Positions 27,643 to 36,475 are shown, counted from the first letter of the stretch. The stretch is 64,000 bases of DNA from Galbibacter kalidii (GCF_026241135.1 NZ_JAPFGA010000016.1:1-64000), one strand, 5' to 3'. Numbers and translations are program-made. Notes: a model not told the origin generated them from the letters alone.

Positions 27643-28289
27643 TTGTAGCCAATTTAAAAGAAATGGAAATAGAAATTCGACAAGCTGAGATAAAGGACAT
27701 AGATAAAATTCTGGAAATTGTGAATTACGAAATACTCAATTCAACGGTACTGTACGATTATAAAAAGAGGACTTATGACCAACAACTTAAATGGTTCGAA
27801 CAAAAAAAGGCGGATGGAATGCCAGTAATCGTGGCTGAAAACAATACCACAGTGGTTGGTTTTGGGACTTATGGAATCTTTAGACCTTGGGCCGCCTATC
27901 AATTCAGCATTGAGCATTCAATTTATGTAAGTAAGGACTCTCGAGCGAATGGGGTTGGAAAAAAACTTATATCAAGACTTATTGAACTTGCAAAAGAAGG
28001 CGGGTTTCACATGATGATAGCCGGAGTTGACGGGTTAAACGAAAAGAGTATTGACTTCCATAAAAAATTTGGGTTCCAAGAAATTGGAACTTTTAAAGAA
28101 GTCGGATTTAAATTTGATAAATGGCTCGACTTGAAATTTCTTCAACTATTTCTAGATTAAAACTCGCTACAGCATCGGCTAAGAAAACATGCGGGCAGAT
28201 AGAGTAAAATGACCTTAAAAACACAATAAAACTCGGTATACGGCTGAGAAATATGCCTTCCAAAACCCCACATTTCTTAGCCAAAGCCG
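27643..28289 (+). mobile_element. cassette-like unit carrying a GNAT gene
   Basis: GTTGTAGCCAATTTAAAAG stands 20 bp before the GNAT start, and GTTGCACAATCC stands at the far end of a large imperfect palindrome after the gene. One gene between two similar GTTG-containing junctions, followed by a fold-back site, is the plan of an integron cassette. The core does not match the classical GTTRRRY exactly, and no integrase is in the window. Confidence 0.35.
27663..28160 (+). CDS. GNAT N-acetyltransferase (phosphinothricin acetyltransferase-like)
   Basis: A 165-residue GNAT protein. The N-terminal strand reads IEIRQAEIKDIDKILEIVNYEI; VVGFGTYGIFRPWAAYQFSIEHSIYV is typical of the Pat-like branch; the acetyl-CoA loop is NGVGKKLISRLIELA (about 99-113), and the end is HKKFGFQEIGTFKEVGFKFDKW. 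It probably acetylates a small amine. It lies inside a cassette-like unit and next to the 21-bp array, in a clearly accessory segment. Confidence 0.9.
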   Translation: MEIEIRQAEIKDIDKILEIVNYEILNSTVLYDYKKRTYDQQLKWFEQKKADGMPVIVAENNTTVVGFGTYGIFRPWAAYQFSIEHSIYVSKDSRANGVGKKLISRLIELAKEGGFHMMIAGVDGLNEKSIDFHKKFGFQEIGTFKEVGFKFDKWLDLKFLQLFLD

Positions 28290-28297
28290 TTGCACAA
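28166..28297. repeat. large imperfect palindrome after the GNAT gene (attC-like)
   Basis: GGCTAAGAAAACATGCGGG near 28177-28194 faces CCCCACATTTCTTAGCC near 28266-28282, and the outer parts (GCATCGGC and GCCGTTGC) pair in part. The loop of about 70 bp contains CGGTATACGGCTGAGAAATATG. The fold is attC-like in size and shape. The rest of 28161-28430 holds two GTTACCTT direct repeats (28316 and 28329) and no gene. Confidence 0.6.
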
Positions 28298-28430
28298 TCC
28301 CATAAATTATAAAATGTTACCTTCCATAGTTACCTTTTTCATTTAAACAACACCTTCATTCAAAAAAACTCCATTCTTATTGTGATTTTTTAAGAACTTC
28401 ATACACTAATACGTTGAAGTTAATTTTTTA

Positions 28431-28925
28431 ATGGATTTAAAAGCCCGGTTTACCAAAGTAATTAAAGAAAATAAAGGTCTGATTTTTAAGGTCACGACAC
28501 TTTATACTGATGGTGAACAGGACAGAAAAGATTTGTATCAGGAAATTGTCTATCAGCTTTGGAAATCCTTTGATTCGTTCAAAGAGCAGTCAAAACTGAG
28601 TACGTGGATGTACCGGGTGGCGCTTAATACGGCCATTTATCATTTAAAACAAACCAAAAAAAGAATTCAAACCGTCCCCATCGATTTCAAAACAGACCGA
28701 TTTGATGAGACCAAGGATAAAGTAGAAGAGGAGCGGATAAAATTACTTTATGAACATATCCAAAGACTCAACCTACTGGAAAGGGGGATTATCCTTCTGT
28801 ATCTGGAAGGAAAGAGTTATGAAGAAATCGCTTCCATAGTGGGGATAACTACTACTAACGTTGGAACAAAGATTTCGAGGATCAAAAAGAAATTAAAATC
28901 AGAAATGAGTTCTTCGAAAAACTAA
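28431..28925 (+). CDS. ECF sigma factor
   Basis: A 164-residue sigma-70 family protein of normal ECF length. Region 2: YTDGEQDRKDLYQEIVYQLWKSFDSFKEQSKLSTWMYRVALNTAIYHL. Region 4: LNLLERGIILLYLEGKSYEEIASIVGITTTNVGTKISRIKKKLK. The next gene encodes a four-helix membrane protein that begins 125 bp later and is probably its anti-sigma or accessory partner. Two GTTACCTT repeats in the leader (28316, 28329) and GTAAC boxes at 30727 and 31452 may be related sites; this is inference. Confidence 0.92.
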   Translation: MDLKARFTKVIKENKGLIFKVTTLYTDGEQDRKDLYQEIVYQLWKSFDSFKEQSKLSTWMYRVALNTAIYHLKQTKKRIQTVPIDFKTDRFDETKDKVEEERIKLLYEHIQRLNLLERGIILLYLEGKSYEEIASIVGITTTNVGTKISRIKKKLKSEMSSSKN

Positions 28926-28942
28926 ATCAATATGAGTGTCTA

Positions 28943-29019
28943 GCCACGAATACACAAATATTTTCCTCCCCCAACCCCTCCAAAGGAGGGGAGGAAAATG
29001 TAATTGGTGTATTCGTGGC
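28943..29019. repeat. long inverted repeat between the sigma gene and its partner
   Basis: GCCACGAATACAC (28943 on) pairs with GTGTATTCGTGGC (ending 29019), and ATTTTCCTCCCC pairs with GGGGAGGAAAAT, giving a stem of about 27 bp with a small bulge around a short loop. No T-run follows. It separates two genes that look functionally coupled. Confidence 0.75.
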
Positions 29020-29049
29020 CAAAGTTCACAAAAACTATTTAACTTGATA

Positions 29050-29652
29050 ATGAAAATTATGGAATTGGAAGAAATGAAAAACACCTGGAATGAGCTTAGT
29101 AAGAGGGTAGAAAAACAAGAATTACAAACCGATCAAATTATAGAGAAAATGACACAACAAAAGTATCATTCAAAATTGAACAAAATTAGTTATTCAGAAT
29201 ACGCCGGAACCATTATTTGCTATATAGGAGCGGCATACTTGATCGTGAATTTTGCAAAAATAGAGGAAACACTCATGCAGATTTTTACGATCATTGCTAT
29301 TCTATTGCTTTTTATTTTGCCTGTTATTTCCTTGAAATCGGTACGTATAATGAAAAATGTAGAGATCTCGTCTAAAACCTATTTGGAGGCAATCAATCAT
29401 TTTGGAAAACAAAAAATCAGGTTTCAGAAACTTCAAAAACTGAACGTATCACTAGGATTGTTCCTTCTACTGATTTCTGTTCCTGTGCTTTCAGCAATAC
29501 AGGGTAAAAACATTAGTGAAACACCCTATTTTTGGACACTTATTTTTCCGTTTTCGATTTTGTTCTTTTTAGTCTTCGCCTATTGGGTAATGAAGTCTTA
29601 CAACAAAGTATTGAATGCGACTGAAGAAATGCTTTCTGAAATCAATCAATAA
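29050..29652 (+). CDS. four-helix membrane protein, probable partner of the upstream ECF sigma factor
   Basis: A 200-residue protein. The soluble N-terminus (1-50, MKNTWNELSKRVEKQELQTDQI) is charged and helical. Four hydrophobic helices follow in two pairs (about 57-75 and 82-98; 137-155 and 165-185). There is no HxxxCxxC zinc motif, so it is not a ZAS anti-sigma factor. The position directly behind an ECF sigma gene and the cytoplasmic helical head are the only signs of an anti-sigma role. ATG 29050 is chosen because earlier codons run through the palindrome; ATG 29059 is also possible. Confidence 0.75.
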   Translation: MKIMELEEMKNTWNELSKRVEKQELQTDQIIEKMTQQKYHSKLNKISYSEYAGTIICYIGAAYLIVNFAKIEETLMQIFTIIAILLLFILPVISLKSVRIMKNVEISSKTYLEAINHFGKQKIRFQKLQKLNVSLGLFLLLISVPVLSAIQGKNISETPYFWTLIFPFSILFFLVFAYWVMKSYNKVLNATEEMLSEINQ

Positions 29653-30584
29653 TCAACCATCAACTGATGCACGCGCTGTCCGATTTCTTTAAAAATGGGC
29701 AGTGCTTTTTCTTCTTCAATGGGCATTAAAAGTGCGATGATGTATTCCTGTTTTCCGTCTGTTACAATCCCGACATCGATCGTCCAGTGACTCCACCAGC
29801 CTGTTTTGTGATAAAACATAGCCGAATCGGGCAGGCCTTGTACCAGTTTGGAATCGTCCAATTGACGACCTAAAAATGTTTTCATTTGTCGGCTTACCCA
29901 CGGATTTATCAATTTATCCTTATTGATCAGGTATAAGAAGTCAGCCGCATGTAGCGCACTGGTTTCCGTGCCACGAACACTTAAATAGTCCTTGTCTTCG
30001 AGTTTCTGACTTAAAAACTTGCGGGTGACTTCACTTCCTTGCCAGTTGTGTTGGTGCATCATTTCATTGATCTGTTTCCGGTCAGCCAGATCGATTAGGC
30101 AATTGGCAGCCGAATTATCACTGCGGGTAATCATTAGATCCAGCAAATATTGAGTGGTTACGGTGTCTTTGTCCCGTAGTAACGGTCGGGGATCGGAAGG
30201 GATTTCCTTTTTTGTATCCACATCGTTTGGCGAACGCACGATTTGTGTGGTATTCAGATCATAATCTCCATCAGAAATCTGACTCAATACCTCGGCAGCT
30301 ACATACATTTTATACATGGAGGCCGGATAGATAAAGTTGTCGTAGTTTACACCACTCAAATAGGCTTGATCGTCTTTTTCATAGATCACTGCAAAGGAGA
30401 TGCGTTCCCAACCATCTTCTTCACCGCAATAATACTCCCCGTCTATTCCCAAATCGGAAACTATAGTTTGAAGTTGATCGTTTAGTTCTTCATCGATTTG
30501 ATAATAATCTGCCACCTTGGTGTTTTGTTCTTGGGCATTCGTGAATAAAAATGAACAAGTAAACAGTACAATTAAAAACCGCAT
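29646..30584 (-). CDS. exported class A beta-lactamase-like serine hydrolase
   Basis: A 312-residue protein with signal peptide 1-17 (FTNA before QEQ). The three class A motifs are present: S89-MY-K92, S155-D156-N157 (TRSDNSAAN), and K260-T-G (HKTGWWSHW). The omega-loop glutamate needed for efficient deacylation (ExxLN) is not evident, so it may be a PBP-like or weak hydrolase rather than a true beta-lactamase. It is convergent with the membrane protein gene, overlapping it by 7 bp at the 3' ends. The 237 bp upstream contain a GTAAC-box leader that faces the other way. Confidence 0.87.
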   Translation of the reverse strand: MRFLIVLFTCSFLFTNAQEQNTKVADYYQIDEELNDQLQTIVSDLGIDGEYYCGEEDGWERISFAVIYEKDDQAYLSGVNYDNFIYPASMYKMYVAAEVLSQISDGDYDLNTTQIVRSPNDVDTKKEIPSDPRPLLRDKDTVTTQYLLDLMITRSDNSAANCLIDLADRKQINEMMHQHNWQGSEVTRKFLSQKLEDKDYLSVRGTETSALHAADFLYLINKDKLINPWVSRQMKTFLGRQLDDSKLVQGLPDSAMFYHKTGWWSHWTIDVGIVTDGKQEYIIALLMPIEEEKALPIFKEIGQRVHQLMVDY

Positions 30585-30726
30585 AATTTTTCTCTTTTGT
30601 TTAAGTGAGTTCTAAAATTAAGCGAAACTTCTCAAAAAAAGACGCATCAAAGAGCTAATTTTTATGCTGAAAGCTGCACATAATCAGTTAAATACGAGAA
30701 CATGGAGAATAATCCTTATAAATTAT

Positions 30727-30767
30727 CTGTAACATTTTAAGAATTCTTGTAACTAATTAGAGGTAAC
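30727..30767 (+). promoter_or_regulatory. GTAAC-box leader, copy 1
   Basis: CTGTAACATTTTA is followed by TTGTAACTAATTAGAGG and another GTAAC; the boxes start at 30729, 30749 and 30763 (spacing 20 and 14). The copy at 31452 has the same layout. GTAAC-like -35 boxes occur in ECF promoters, so this may be an ECF-dependent promoter. Confidence 0.45.
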
Positions 30768-30821
30768 ACTTCCCCCCACTAGGATTTTCCTTAAGTTTAT
30801 ATCACTGAATATACCTATTGA

Positions 30822-31352
30822 ATGGACAAAAGAAACATAATCGGAATCAATGGAAGTGCAAGTAAGAATTCTTCCAATCTTTTTATTCTGAAGGTCATAG
30901 CCGAACTTGGAAAATCAGAATTTGATTTAAAATTAATAGATGATTTAAGCAAACTACCGCATTTTAGAACGGAACTGACCGATGACAATGTCCCTGATGA
31001 GGTGATTGAATTCCGCAGTCAGATTGAAAACGCAGACGGAATTATCATCTGTACCCCGGAATATGTTTTTAGCATTCCAAGCGGACTCAAAAATGTGATA
31101 GAGTGGTGCGTATCAACCACAGTGTTTTCCGACAAGCCGATAGGACTGATAACAGCTTCAGCAAGTGGGCAAAAAGCACACGAAGAGTTGAAATTGATCA
31201 TGGAGACGGTTCAAACTCATTTCACTGAAGAAACAACGCTATTGATTCCGGGAATAAGAGGAAAGATAAACAGTGACGGGGAGATCTTGGATGATAAAAC
31301 GAAGAATGAATTGGAAAAGTTTGTTCAGGCGTTTGTCAGTTTAAAAGGATAA
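30822..31352 (+). CDS. NADPH-dependent FMN reductase family protein
   Basis: A 176-residue flavodoxin-fold protein. The FMN phosphate loop is IGINGSASKNSSN (about 6-18); IICTPEYVFSIPSGLKNVIEWC (about 75-96) is the characteristic family stretch; KPIGLITASASGQKAHEELK follows. It should reduce FMN, quinones or azo compounds with NADPH in the cytoplasm. It has its own leader with GTAAC boxes, shared with the next transcription unit. Confidence 0.92.
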   Translation: MDKRNIIGINGSASKNSSNLFILKVIAELGKSEFDLKLIDDLSKLPHFRTELTDDNVPDEVIEFRSQIENADGIIICTPEYVFSIPSGLKNVIEWCVSTTVFSDKPIGLITASASGQKAHEELKLIMETVQTHFTEETTLLIPGIRGKINSDGEILDDKTKNELEKFVQAFVSLKG

Positions 31353-31451
31353 ATAGTATCAGTAAACAAAAATATAAACCCTAATCTTATGTTTAAAACT
31401 AGCTTAAAATCAATTCAGTACAAACAATATTGTGAAAAACTTATATGTTTT

Positions 31452-31492
31452 CTGTAACATTTTATAAGGTTTTGCAACTAACCAGAAGTATC
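31452..31492 (+). promoter_or_regulatory. GTAAC-box leader, copy 2
   Basis: TCTGTAACATTTTATAAGG, then TTGCAACTAACCAGAAG, with box starts at 31454, 31474 and 31488 (spacing 20 and 14, as in copy 1). It lies 190 bp before the next start codon. The remaining part of 31353-31683 shows no gene. Confidence 0.45.
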
Positions 31493-31683
31493 TCCCCACA
31501 AATTAGGTTTTGTTGTGTAAAAACAGAACCGACAATAAGCAAATAAATTAGAGCATAAAAAGGCGTTACGGATTTTAAAAAATCTGTTCTCGATACTTTT
31601 TTCTTTCGGAATCCCGATAATTTTTGGGACAAACTGACGGTGTTTTTAAATCCCACAACGGATTAAAACTAAACGCGAACTAT

Positions 31684-32094
31684 ATGGATACTAAATTTAT
31701 AATGACTGCTAGCGGGGATATGATGTGGACTGTGGGAGTAGCCCTGATTTTTATTCCTGAAAAGACAATAAACTATCTGGATATGGCTGTGAGTGACATG
31801 AGCTTATTTCTGATACAAATCCTGGGCGCACTTTATTTTGGTTTTGGAATGCTCAACTGGATGGTCAGGAAAAGTAGAATAGGAGGGATATACAACCGTC
31901 CGATTGCTGTTGCCAATTTTTCCCATTTCTTGGTAGGAGGGTTGGCTTTGATAAAAGGGATGATTTCCAATCCTGAAGTTACACCTGTTGTTAGTGTTGT
32001 GATGTGGGTTGTGGTAGTGTTTTATGCCGTGTTCGGAATATCCTTCGGAATAATTTTGTTCAAACATCCAAAAACTGAAGATAAAATCAACTAA
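31684..32094 (+). CDS. uncharacterised four-helix membrane protein
   Basis: A 136-residue protein with four hydrophobic segments (about 10-25, 39-58, 78-92, 100-125) and a short charged C-terminus (KHPKTEDKIN). I do not recognise the family. TTG 31624 would add 20 mainly polar residues; ATG 31684 puts the first helix near the N-terminus. The next gene, a lipoprotein, starts 4 bp after the stop, so the two are cotranscribed. The shared GTAAC leader suggests co-regulation with the FMN reductase gene. Confidence 0.72.
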   Translation: MDTKFIMTASGDMMWTVGVALIFIPEKTINYLDMAVSDMSLFLIQILGALYFGFGMLNWMVRKSRIGGIYNRPIAVANFSHFLVGGLALIKGMISNPEVTPVVSVVMWVVVVFYAVFGISFGIILFKHPKTEDKIN

Positions 32095-32098
32095 AAAA

Positions 32099-32854
32099 AT
32101 GAAAAAGCTAACAGTAGTACTGTCGATACTTGTCCTTACAAGTTGCAATCAACCCACCAAAAAAAATAAAACAACCGCTAAACAAGATTTATCAGACACC
32201 ACAAGAGTTTCTGGGGGAGAACCGACCGGCTTTGGTGGGAATTGGGTCAACAAAAAGTACCTTGACAAACTCCTTGAAACCAAATCTCCTATTGCTTCCC
32301 AAGATGTTGTTGGTATACCTGTGCTAACGCTGCCGGAAGAGACAAACCAAGTGGCATGGGTTATTTGGTATTTTGACGAAGCCGAAGTGGACACTGTAAA
32401 AAGGAAAGATGGAAAATTCAGTATTCATGCCTATGGTGATGAAAGAGAACTAACCCTCAGTCTTGAAAATGACATATTGAAAACTGAAGAGGGGGAATTT
32501 ATAAAATTCAACAATGACGAAACCCATCGTGAAAATATTGCTGAGCAATTCCTTTTTGCCGGTACATACAATTGGAAAGGCAAACAAGTTGAGTTAACAA
32601 AAGAAGGTAAGGTTATAGGGATAGATACTGTATCGGGCTATAATGTGCTTTTATCTGAACCTCATACTATTGATTTGGATGGAGATCAGCTTAGGTTAGA
32701 ATCCCATAGTGGGGATAGTAACCCGTATGGATTTGAATTTTCTGCCGATACCTTGACCATATACGAACTCGAAGCAATATACAGTGAAGAATATGAGGGT
32801 ATGATTGTAGCTGTAAAAAACGGAAAAGTACTCTATAAAATGATAAAAGAATAA
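32099..32854 (+). CDS. uncharacterised lipoprotein
   Basis: A 251-residue lipoprotein with signal MKKLTVVLSILVLTSC (Cys16, lipobox LTSC), a Lys/Thr-rich linker, and a beta-rich body (VAWVIWYFDEAEVDTVKRK, FLFAGTYNWKGKQVEL, DGDQLRLES). I do not recognise the domain. It forms a two-gene unit with the membrane protein gene 4 bp upstream. The protein is likely exposed at the outer membrane or its inner face. Confidence 0.78.
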   Translation: MKKLTVVLSILVLTSCNQPTKKNKTTAKQDLSDTTRVSGGEPTGFGGNWVNKKYLDKLLETKSPIASQDVVGIPVLTLPEETNQVAWVIWYFDEAEVDTVKRKDGKFSIHAYGDERELTLSLENDILKTEEGEFIKFNNDETHRENIAEQFLFAGTYNWKGKQVELTKEGKVIGIDTVSGYNVLLSEPHTIDLDGDQLRLESHSGDSNPYGFEFSADTLTIYELEAIYSEEYEGMIVAVKNGKVLYKMIKE

Positions 32855-32882
32855 ATAATGAATCAAGTAGTGTTGGGAGACA

Positions 32883-33641
32883 TTAATCCCGGTTCAATAC
32901 TTTGTATTCTTCATAACAGTTACTGATGGCGTCGAGGATTTGCAGGTCATTGGCCGTTTCTATAAAACCGTCTGAATAATTACAATTCCGCAATATCTCG
33001 TCAATATCAACTTTTTCAACTTGTAAAAGTGCTGTTAGGGTCTCCCGGTCGAATTTTGATGCCAGAAGGTTGCGTATTTTGTCATCTTCCTGCATTTTTC
33101 GCAGTTTCCGCATCTGTTTTGGTTTTTTGCCAAAGAGATTGTGGAGAAAATCTGCCGGATTGAAAATAGAGCCCAAAACCTTTGAAAATGCACCCGGATT
33201 CCTATTACCGGCTTCATAACCAATATTTAAACCGGAAATGCTATACCGCGCCGATTCGTTGATAGGGATGTTCTTGGCGTCGATCTCCAGATATCCCGTA
33301 AGTTGGAACGGGCGAACAACCACTTCTTCTAAGGCATAAGCCAATTCGGTCAACTCGATTGTAGGGTTTTGAAATTTCAACATATCGTTGGTGACGCGAA
33401 TTTTAATGGATTTAAAACCGAGATACGAAAAATACAAGGTGTCGTTGGCACGCGCAGGAATAGTGAACTCTCCCTCTTCGTTGGTAATGGTGCCAATCAC
33501 CTGGTTCAGGTTCAATACATGAACATTATCCAAGGGAAGCTTGTCTTTTGAGTTTATAACCATGCCCCTAAGGTCTTCGTTCTCCTGAGAGAAGGCAAAG
33601 CAAACCGTAAAAAGGGTCAGTATTAAAAATATTTTTTTCAT
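32883..33641 (-). CDS. exported protein with CarboxypepD_reg-like N-terminal domain
   Basis: A 252-residue protein with signal peptide 1-18 (FAFSQ). The domain at about 20-105 is the beta-sandwich that starts SusC-type receptors: RGMVINSKDKLPLDNVHVLN, GTITNEEGEFTIPARANDTLYFSYLGFKS. There is no TonB box or barrel after it; the rest (about 110-252) is mostly helical and charged and is not recognised. Such short secreted forms are common in flavobacteria, with unknown role. ATG 33641 is chosen over 33653 because it begins the signal peptide. Confidence 0.82.
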   Translation of the reverse strand: MKKIFLILTLFTVCFAFSQENEDLRGMVINSKDKLPLDNVHVLNLNQVIGTITNEEGEFTIPARANDTLYFSYLGFKSIKIRVTNDMLKFQNPTIELTELAYALEEVVVRPFQLTGYLEIDAKNIPINESARYSISGLNIGYEAGNRNPGAFSKVLGSIFNPADFLHNLFGKKPKQMRKLRKMQEDDKIRNLLASKFDRETLTALLQVEKVDIDEILRNCNYSDGFIETANDLQILDAISNCYEEYKVLNRD

Positions 33642-33768
33642 TACTTCAAACATACTAAAAAAGAAAGCTGATGCCTAAAGAATGTGATTTGTTTATGAGT
33701 AGGTATCACACATAGACCGGTAGCTTATTTATTGATTACAATAGTGGCTAAAAGTAATAAACAAAAGC

Positions 33769-33795
33769 AAAAAATGCGCCATGAAGCGCATTTTT
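33769..33795 (-). terminator. terminator downstream of the DEAD-box helicase gene
   Basis: A 10-bp stem (AAAAATGCGC with GCGCATTTTT) around a 6-base loop, with A/T runs on both sides, so it can act in both directions. It lies about 70 bp after the helicase stop. Confidence 0.75.
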
Positions 33796-33866
33796 AATTT
33801 ATAATTAACTCATTAAGTAAGTTTCAATAGCTATTGGTAGCTACGGAACTCCTCTAAAGTAATTTA

Positions 33867-35606
33867 TTAAAACTTTTTTCGGGATCTTCGCTTTCCTCCA
33901 CCGGAAAAATTACCCTTTCCGCCTTTTTTCCCAAAACGTTTTTCTCCGAAGCCTTTATTTTTGCCTCTTTTGTTTCCTCCGCCGCCTTTTCTGCGGGAAC
34001 CACCACCACCTCGGGTATTTTTAGAAATTTCCACGTTGATGAATCGGCCATCCATTTTAAACTCAGAGAACATTTGAAGCACCGCTTCGCTGTGTTCTGC
34101 ATTGGTGTTGAAAAAAGAGAAACTCTCTTTTACATCAACTTTAAAGATATCATCTTTGCCCAGTTGCAGTTGTTCACGTAAGAAATCTTTAAGGACCATC
34201 CAGTCATAACCATCACGCGAACCTACATTGATAAAGTAGCGTACTTTTCCTTCTGAAGAAAAATCCTGTGGACTACCATTGGCAGATACGTTGATATCTC
34301 CTGCTTTTTTGTAGTATTCGACAAATCGTCCAAATTCAACCGATACCATTTTCTTGATCAATTCTTCACGGTCAATTCCTTCCAGAACATCGTTTACAGC
34401 CGGCAGGTAGTTTTCCACTTCCTGATTAACTTCGGTGTTCTTGATTTTGCTCGCCAAATGATAGAGCTGAATTTCGCAGATCTCATCAGCAGTCGGAATC
34501 TTTTTAGTTTCAAACTTCTGTTGGATAATGCGTTCAATGGAGTGAATTTTACGCAACTCACTTTTGGTGATGATCACCATGGATATCCCGGATTTTCCGG
34601 CTCTTCCTGTACGACCACTTCGGTGTGTATAGGTTTCGATCTCATCCGGTAATTGGTAGTTGATTACGTGTGTAATGTCATCCACATCAATACCACGAGC
34701 GGCAACATCGGTAGCCACCAACATTTGTATTTGTTTGGCTCTAAAAGCCTTCATGACAATGTCACGTTGATTTTGACTCAAATCTCCGTGCAATGCCCCA
34801 GCGTTGTATCCATCTTCGATCAAACGCTCTGCCACCTTTTGTGTGTCGCGTTTTGTTCTACAGAATACCACCGAAAAAATATCCGGATTGGTATCAGCAA
34901 GACGTTTTAATGCTAAATAGCGATCTCTTCCACCTACCACATAATATTCGTGTTGTACGTTTTCTGCAGCAGAATTTTTGGTACCCACAGTAATTTCCTG
35001 TGGTTCCTTCATGAATTTTTTAGCAATTCTCGCTACTTCTTTAGGCATGGTAGCCGAAAAGAGCCAAGTGTTTTTTTCTTTGGGTGTATGAGATAAGATT
35101 TCGCTGATATCCTCATAGAATCCCATGTTCAACATTTCATCAGCCTCATCAAGCACACAGTACTCAATTTTAGAGATGTCCACCATACGGCGGCTTATCA
35201 TGTCTTTCATTCTTCCGGGGGTAGCCACAACAATTTGTGCCCCTCTTTTTACTTGTCTGGCCTGCTCGCTAATGCTGGCTCCACCATAAATTGCCGCCAC
35301 ATTCAGTGATGGGATATGTTTGGAGTATAATTTTAATTCATTAGCAATCTGTAAGCACAACTCACGTGTAGGCGATAGAATAAGGCCTTGTGTAGTTCTG
35401 CTGTTTACATCAATTTTCTGAATCATAGGAAAGCCGAAAGCAGCTGTTTTTCCCGTACCCGTTTGTGCCAGAGCCACCATATCGGTCTCGTTGGCCAGTA
35501 GGACCGGAATAGCTTTCTCCTGTACCTCAGAAGGTGTTTCAAAGCCCATGTCGTTAATGGCTTTGAGCAGCTGTTCGTTCAGTCCTAATTGTTCAAATTT
35601 ATTCAT
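33867..35606 (-). CDS. DEAD-box RNA helicase with DbpA-type RNA-binding domain
   Basis: A 579-residue ATP-dependent RNA helicase. The Q motif region (FEQLGLNEQLLKAI) is followed by Walker A AQTGTGKT, PTREL, VLDEADEM, SATMP, and ATDVAARGIDV plus HRSGRTGRAG in the second RecA domain. Residues near 470-550 resemble the DbpA RNA-binding domain, followed by a Gly/Lys/Arg-rich tail (GGGGSRRKGGGG). Role: RNA unwinding in ribosome assembly or cold adaptation. It is monocistronic. A shorter reading of its 3' end in another frame is a shadow of the basic tail. Confidence 0.95.
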   Translation of the reverse strand: MNKFEQLGLNEQLLKAINDMGFETPSEVQEKAIPVLLANETDMVALAQTGTGKTAAFGFPMIQKIDVNSRTTQGLILSPTRELCLQIANELKLYSKHIPSLNVAAIYGGASISEQARQVKRGAQIVVATPGRMKDMISRRMVDISKIEYCVLDEADEMLNMGFYEDISEILSHTPKEKNTWLFSATMPKEVARIAKKFMKEPQEITVGTKNSAAENVQHEYYVVGGRDRYLALKRLADTNPDIFSVVFCRTKRDTQKVAERLIEDGYNAGALHGDLSQNQRDIVMKAFRAKQIQMLVATDVAARGIDVDDITHVINYQLPDEIETYTHRSGRTGRAGKSGISMVIITKSELRKIHSIERIIQQKFETKKIPTADEICEIQLYHLASKIKNTEVNQEVENYLPAVNDVLEGIDREELIKKMVSVEFGRFVEYYKKAGDINVSANGSPQDFSSEGKVRYFINVGSRDGYDWMVLKDFLREQLQLGKDDIFKVDVKESFSFFNTNAEHSEAVLQMFSEFKMDGRFINVEISKNTRGGGGSRRKGGGGNKRGKNKGFGEKRFGKKGGKGNFSGGGKRRSRKKF

Positions 35607-35797
35607 ATATCTATTTAAAATAAGGGTGCAAAGGTAGTTTTATTAATCGAGACTACACCATATAGAACCATTTTTATTTTTTAGCCTTATTGTTGATAAT
35701 GAGGTTTTTAGTAAAAAGGAATGGTCTTGTCAATCCGTTTTTATACAATCTGAAGGAAAACGGTGTTCCACAGCAAAAAATGATCGTTTAAAAAACA

Positions 35798-36475
35798 TCA
35801 ATCTTTGAGTAGGTCCGGTCTTCTTTCTTTGGTTCTGGCGTAGGCCTGTTCTTCTCTCCACTTTTCTATTTTTGGAAAATTACCGCTTAACAAGATTTCG
35901 GGAACTTTGTGTCCTTTATAATCCGACGGCCTGGTGTATACCGGTGGAGCGAGCAGATTATCTTGAAAAGAGTCGGTAAGGGCAGAGGTTTCGTCATTCA
36001 ACACTCCCGGGATCAATCGAATAATGGCATCACAAAGCACAGCTGCTCCCAATTCTCCACCGGACAAGACATAGTCACCAATGGAAATCTCTTTGGTAAT
36101 AAAAAGATCGCGAACGCGCTGGTCCACTCCTTTGTAATGTCCACATAGGATTATGATATTCCCTTTTAGCGAAAGTTCATTGGCTATTTTCTGATTCAAG
36201 GTCTCACCATCCGGAGTCATATATATGATTTCGTCGTAGTTGCGTTCAGCTTGAAGTTTACTGATGCATTTGTCTATGGGTTCGATCATCATAACCATCC
36301 CGGCACCACCTCCAAACTGATAATCATCCACCGTTTTGTAGTTATTGGTGGTATAGTCCCTAAGGTTGTGAAAATGGACTTCAACAAGGCCTTTATCAAC
36401 AGCCCTTTTTAATATAGAGGCGCTAAACGGACTTTCAATGAGTTGGGGTAATACGGTTATAATATCTATTCGCAT
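35798..36475 (-). CDS. trmD: tRNA (guanine-37-N1)-methyltransferase
   Basis: TrmD methylates G37 next to the anticodon to prevent frameshifting. The 225-residue SPOUT enzyme shows [12 protein letters not shown] at the start, [55 protein letters not shown], and [17 protein letters not shown]. It starts at ATG 36475, because 36487 would add MINS before the conserved N-terminus. It is not next to rplS, its frequent operon partner. Confidence 0.96.
   Translation of the reverse strand: MRIDIITVLPQLIESPFSASILKRAVDKGLVEVHFHNLRDYTTNNYKTVDDYQFGGGAGMVMMIEPIDKCISKLQAERNYDEIIYMTPDGETLNQKIANELSLKGNIIILCGHYKGVDQRVRDLFITKEISIGDYVLSGGELGAAVLCDAIIRLIPGVLNDETSALTDSFQDNLLAPPVYTRPSDYKGHKVPEILLSGNFPKIEKWREEQAYARTKERRPDLLKD

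Noticed and set aside
27311-27700. Protein-coding gene on the minus strand (Phe heptads)
   Set aside because: The open frame follows from a period of 21 bp without stop codons, and the plus strand is open too. It also overlaps the GNAT start.
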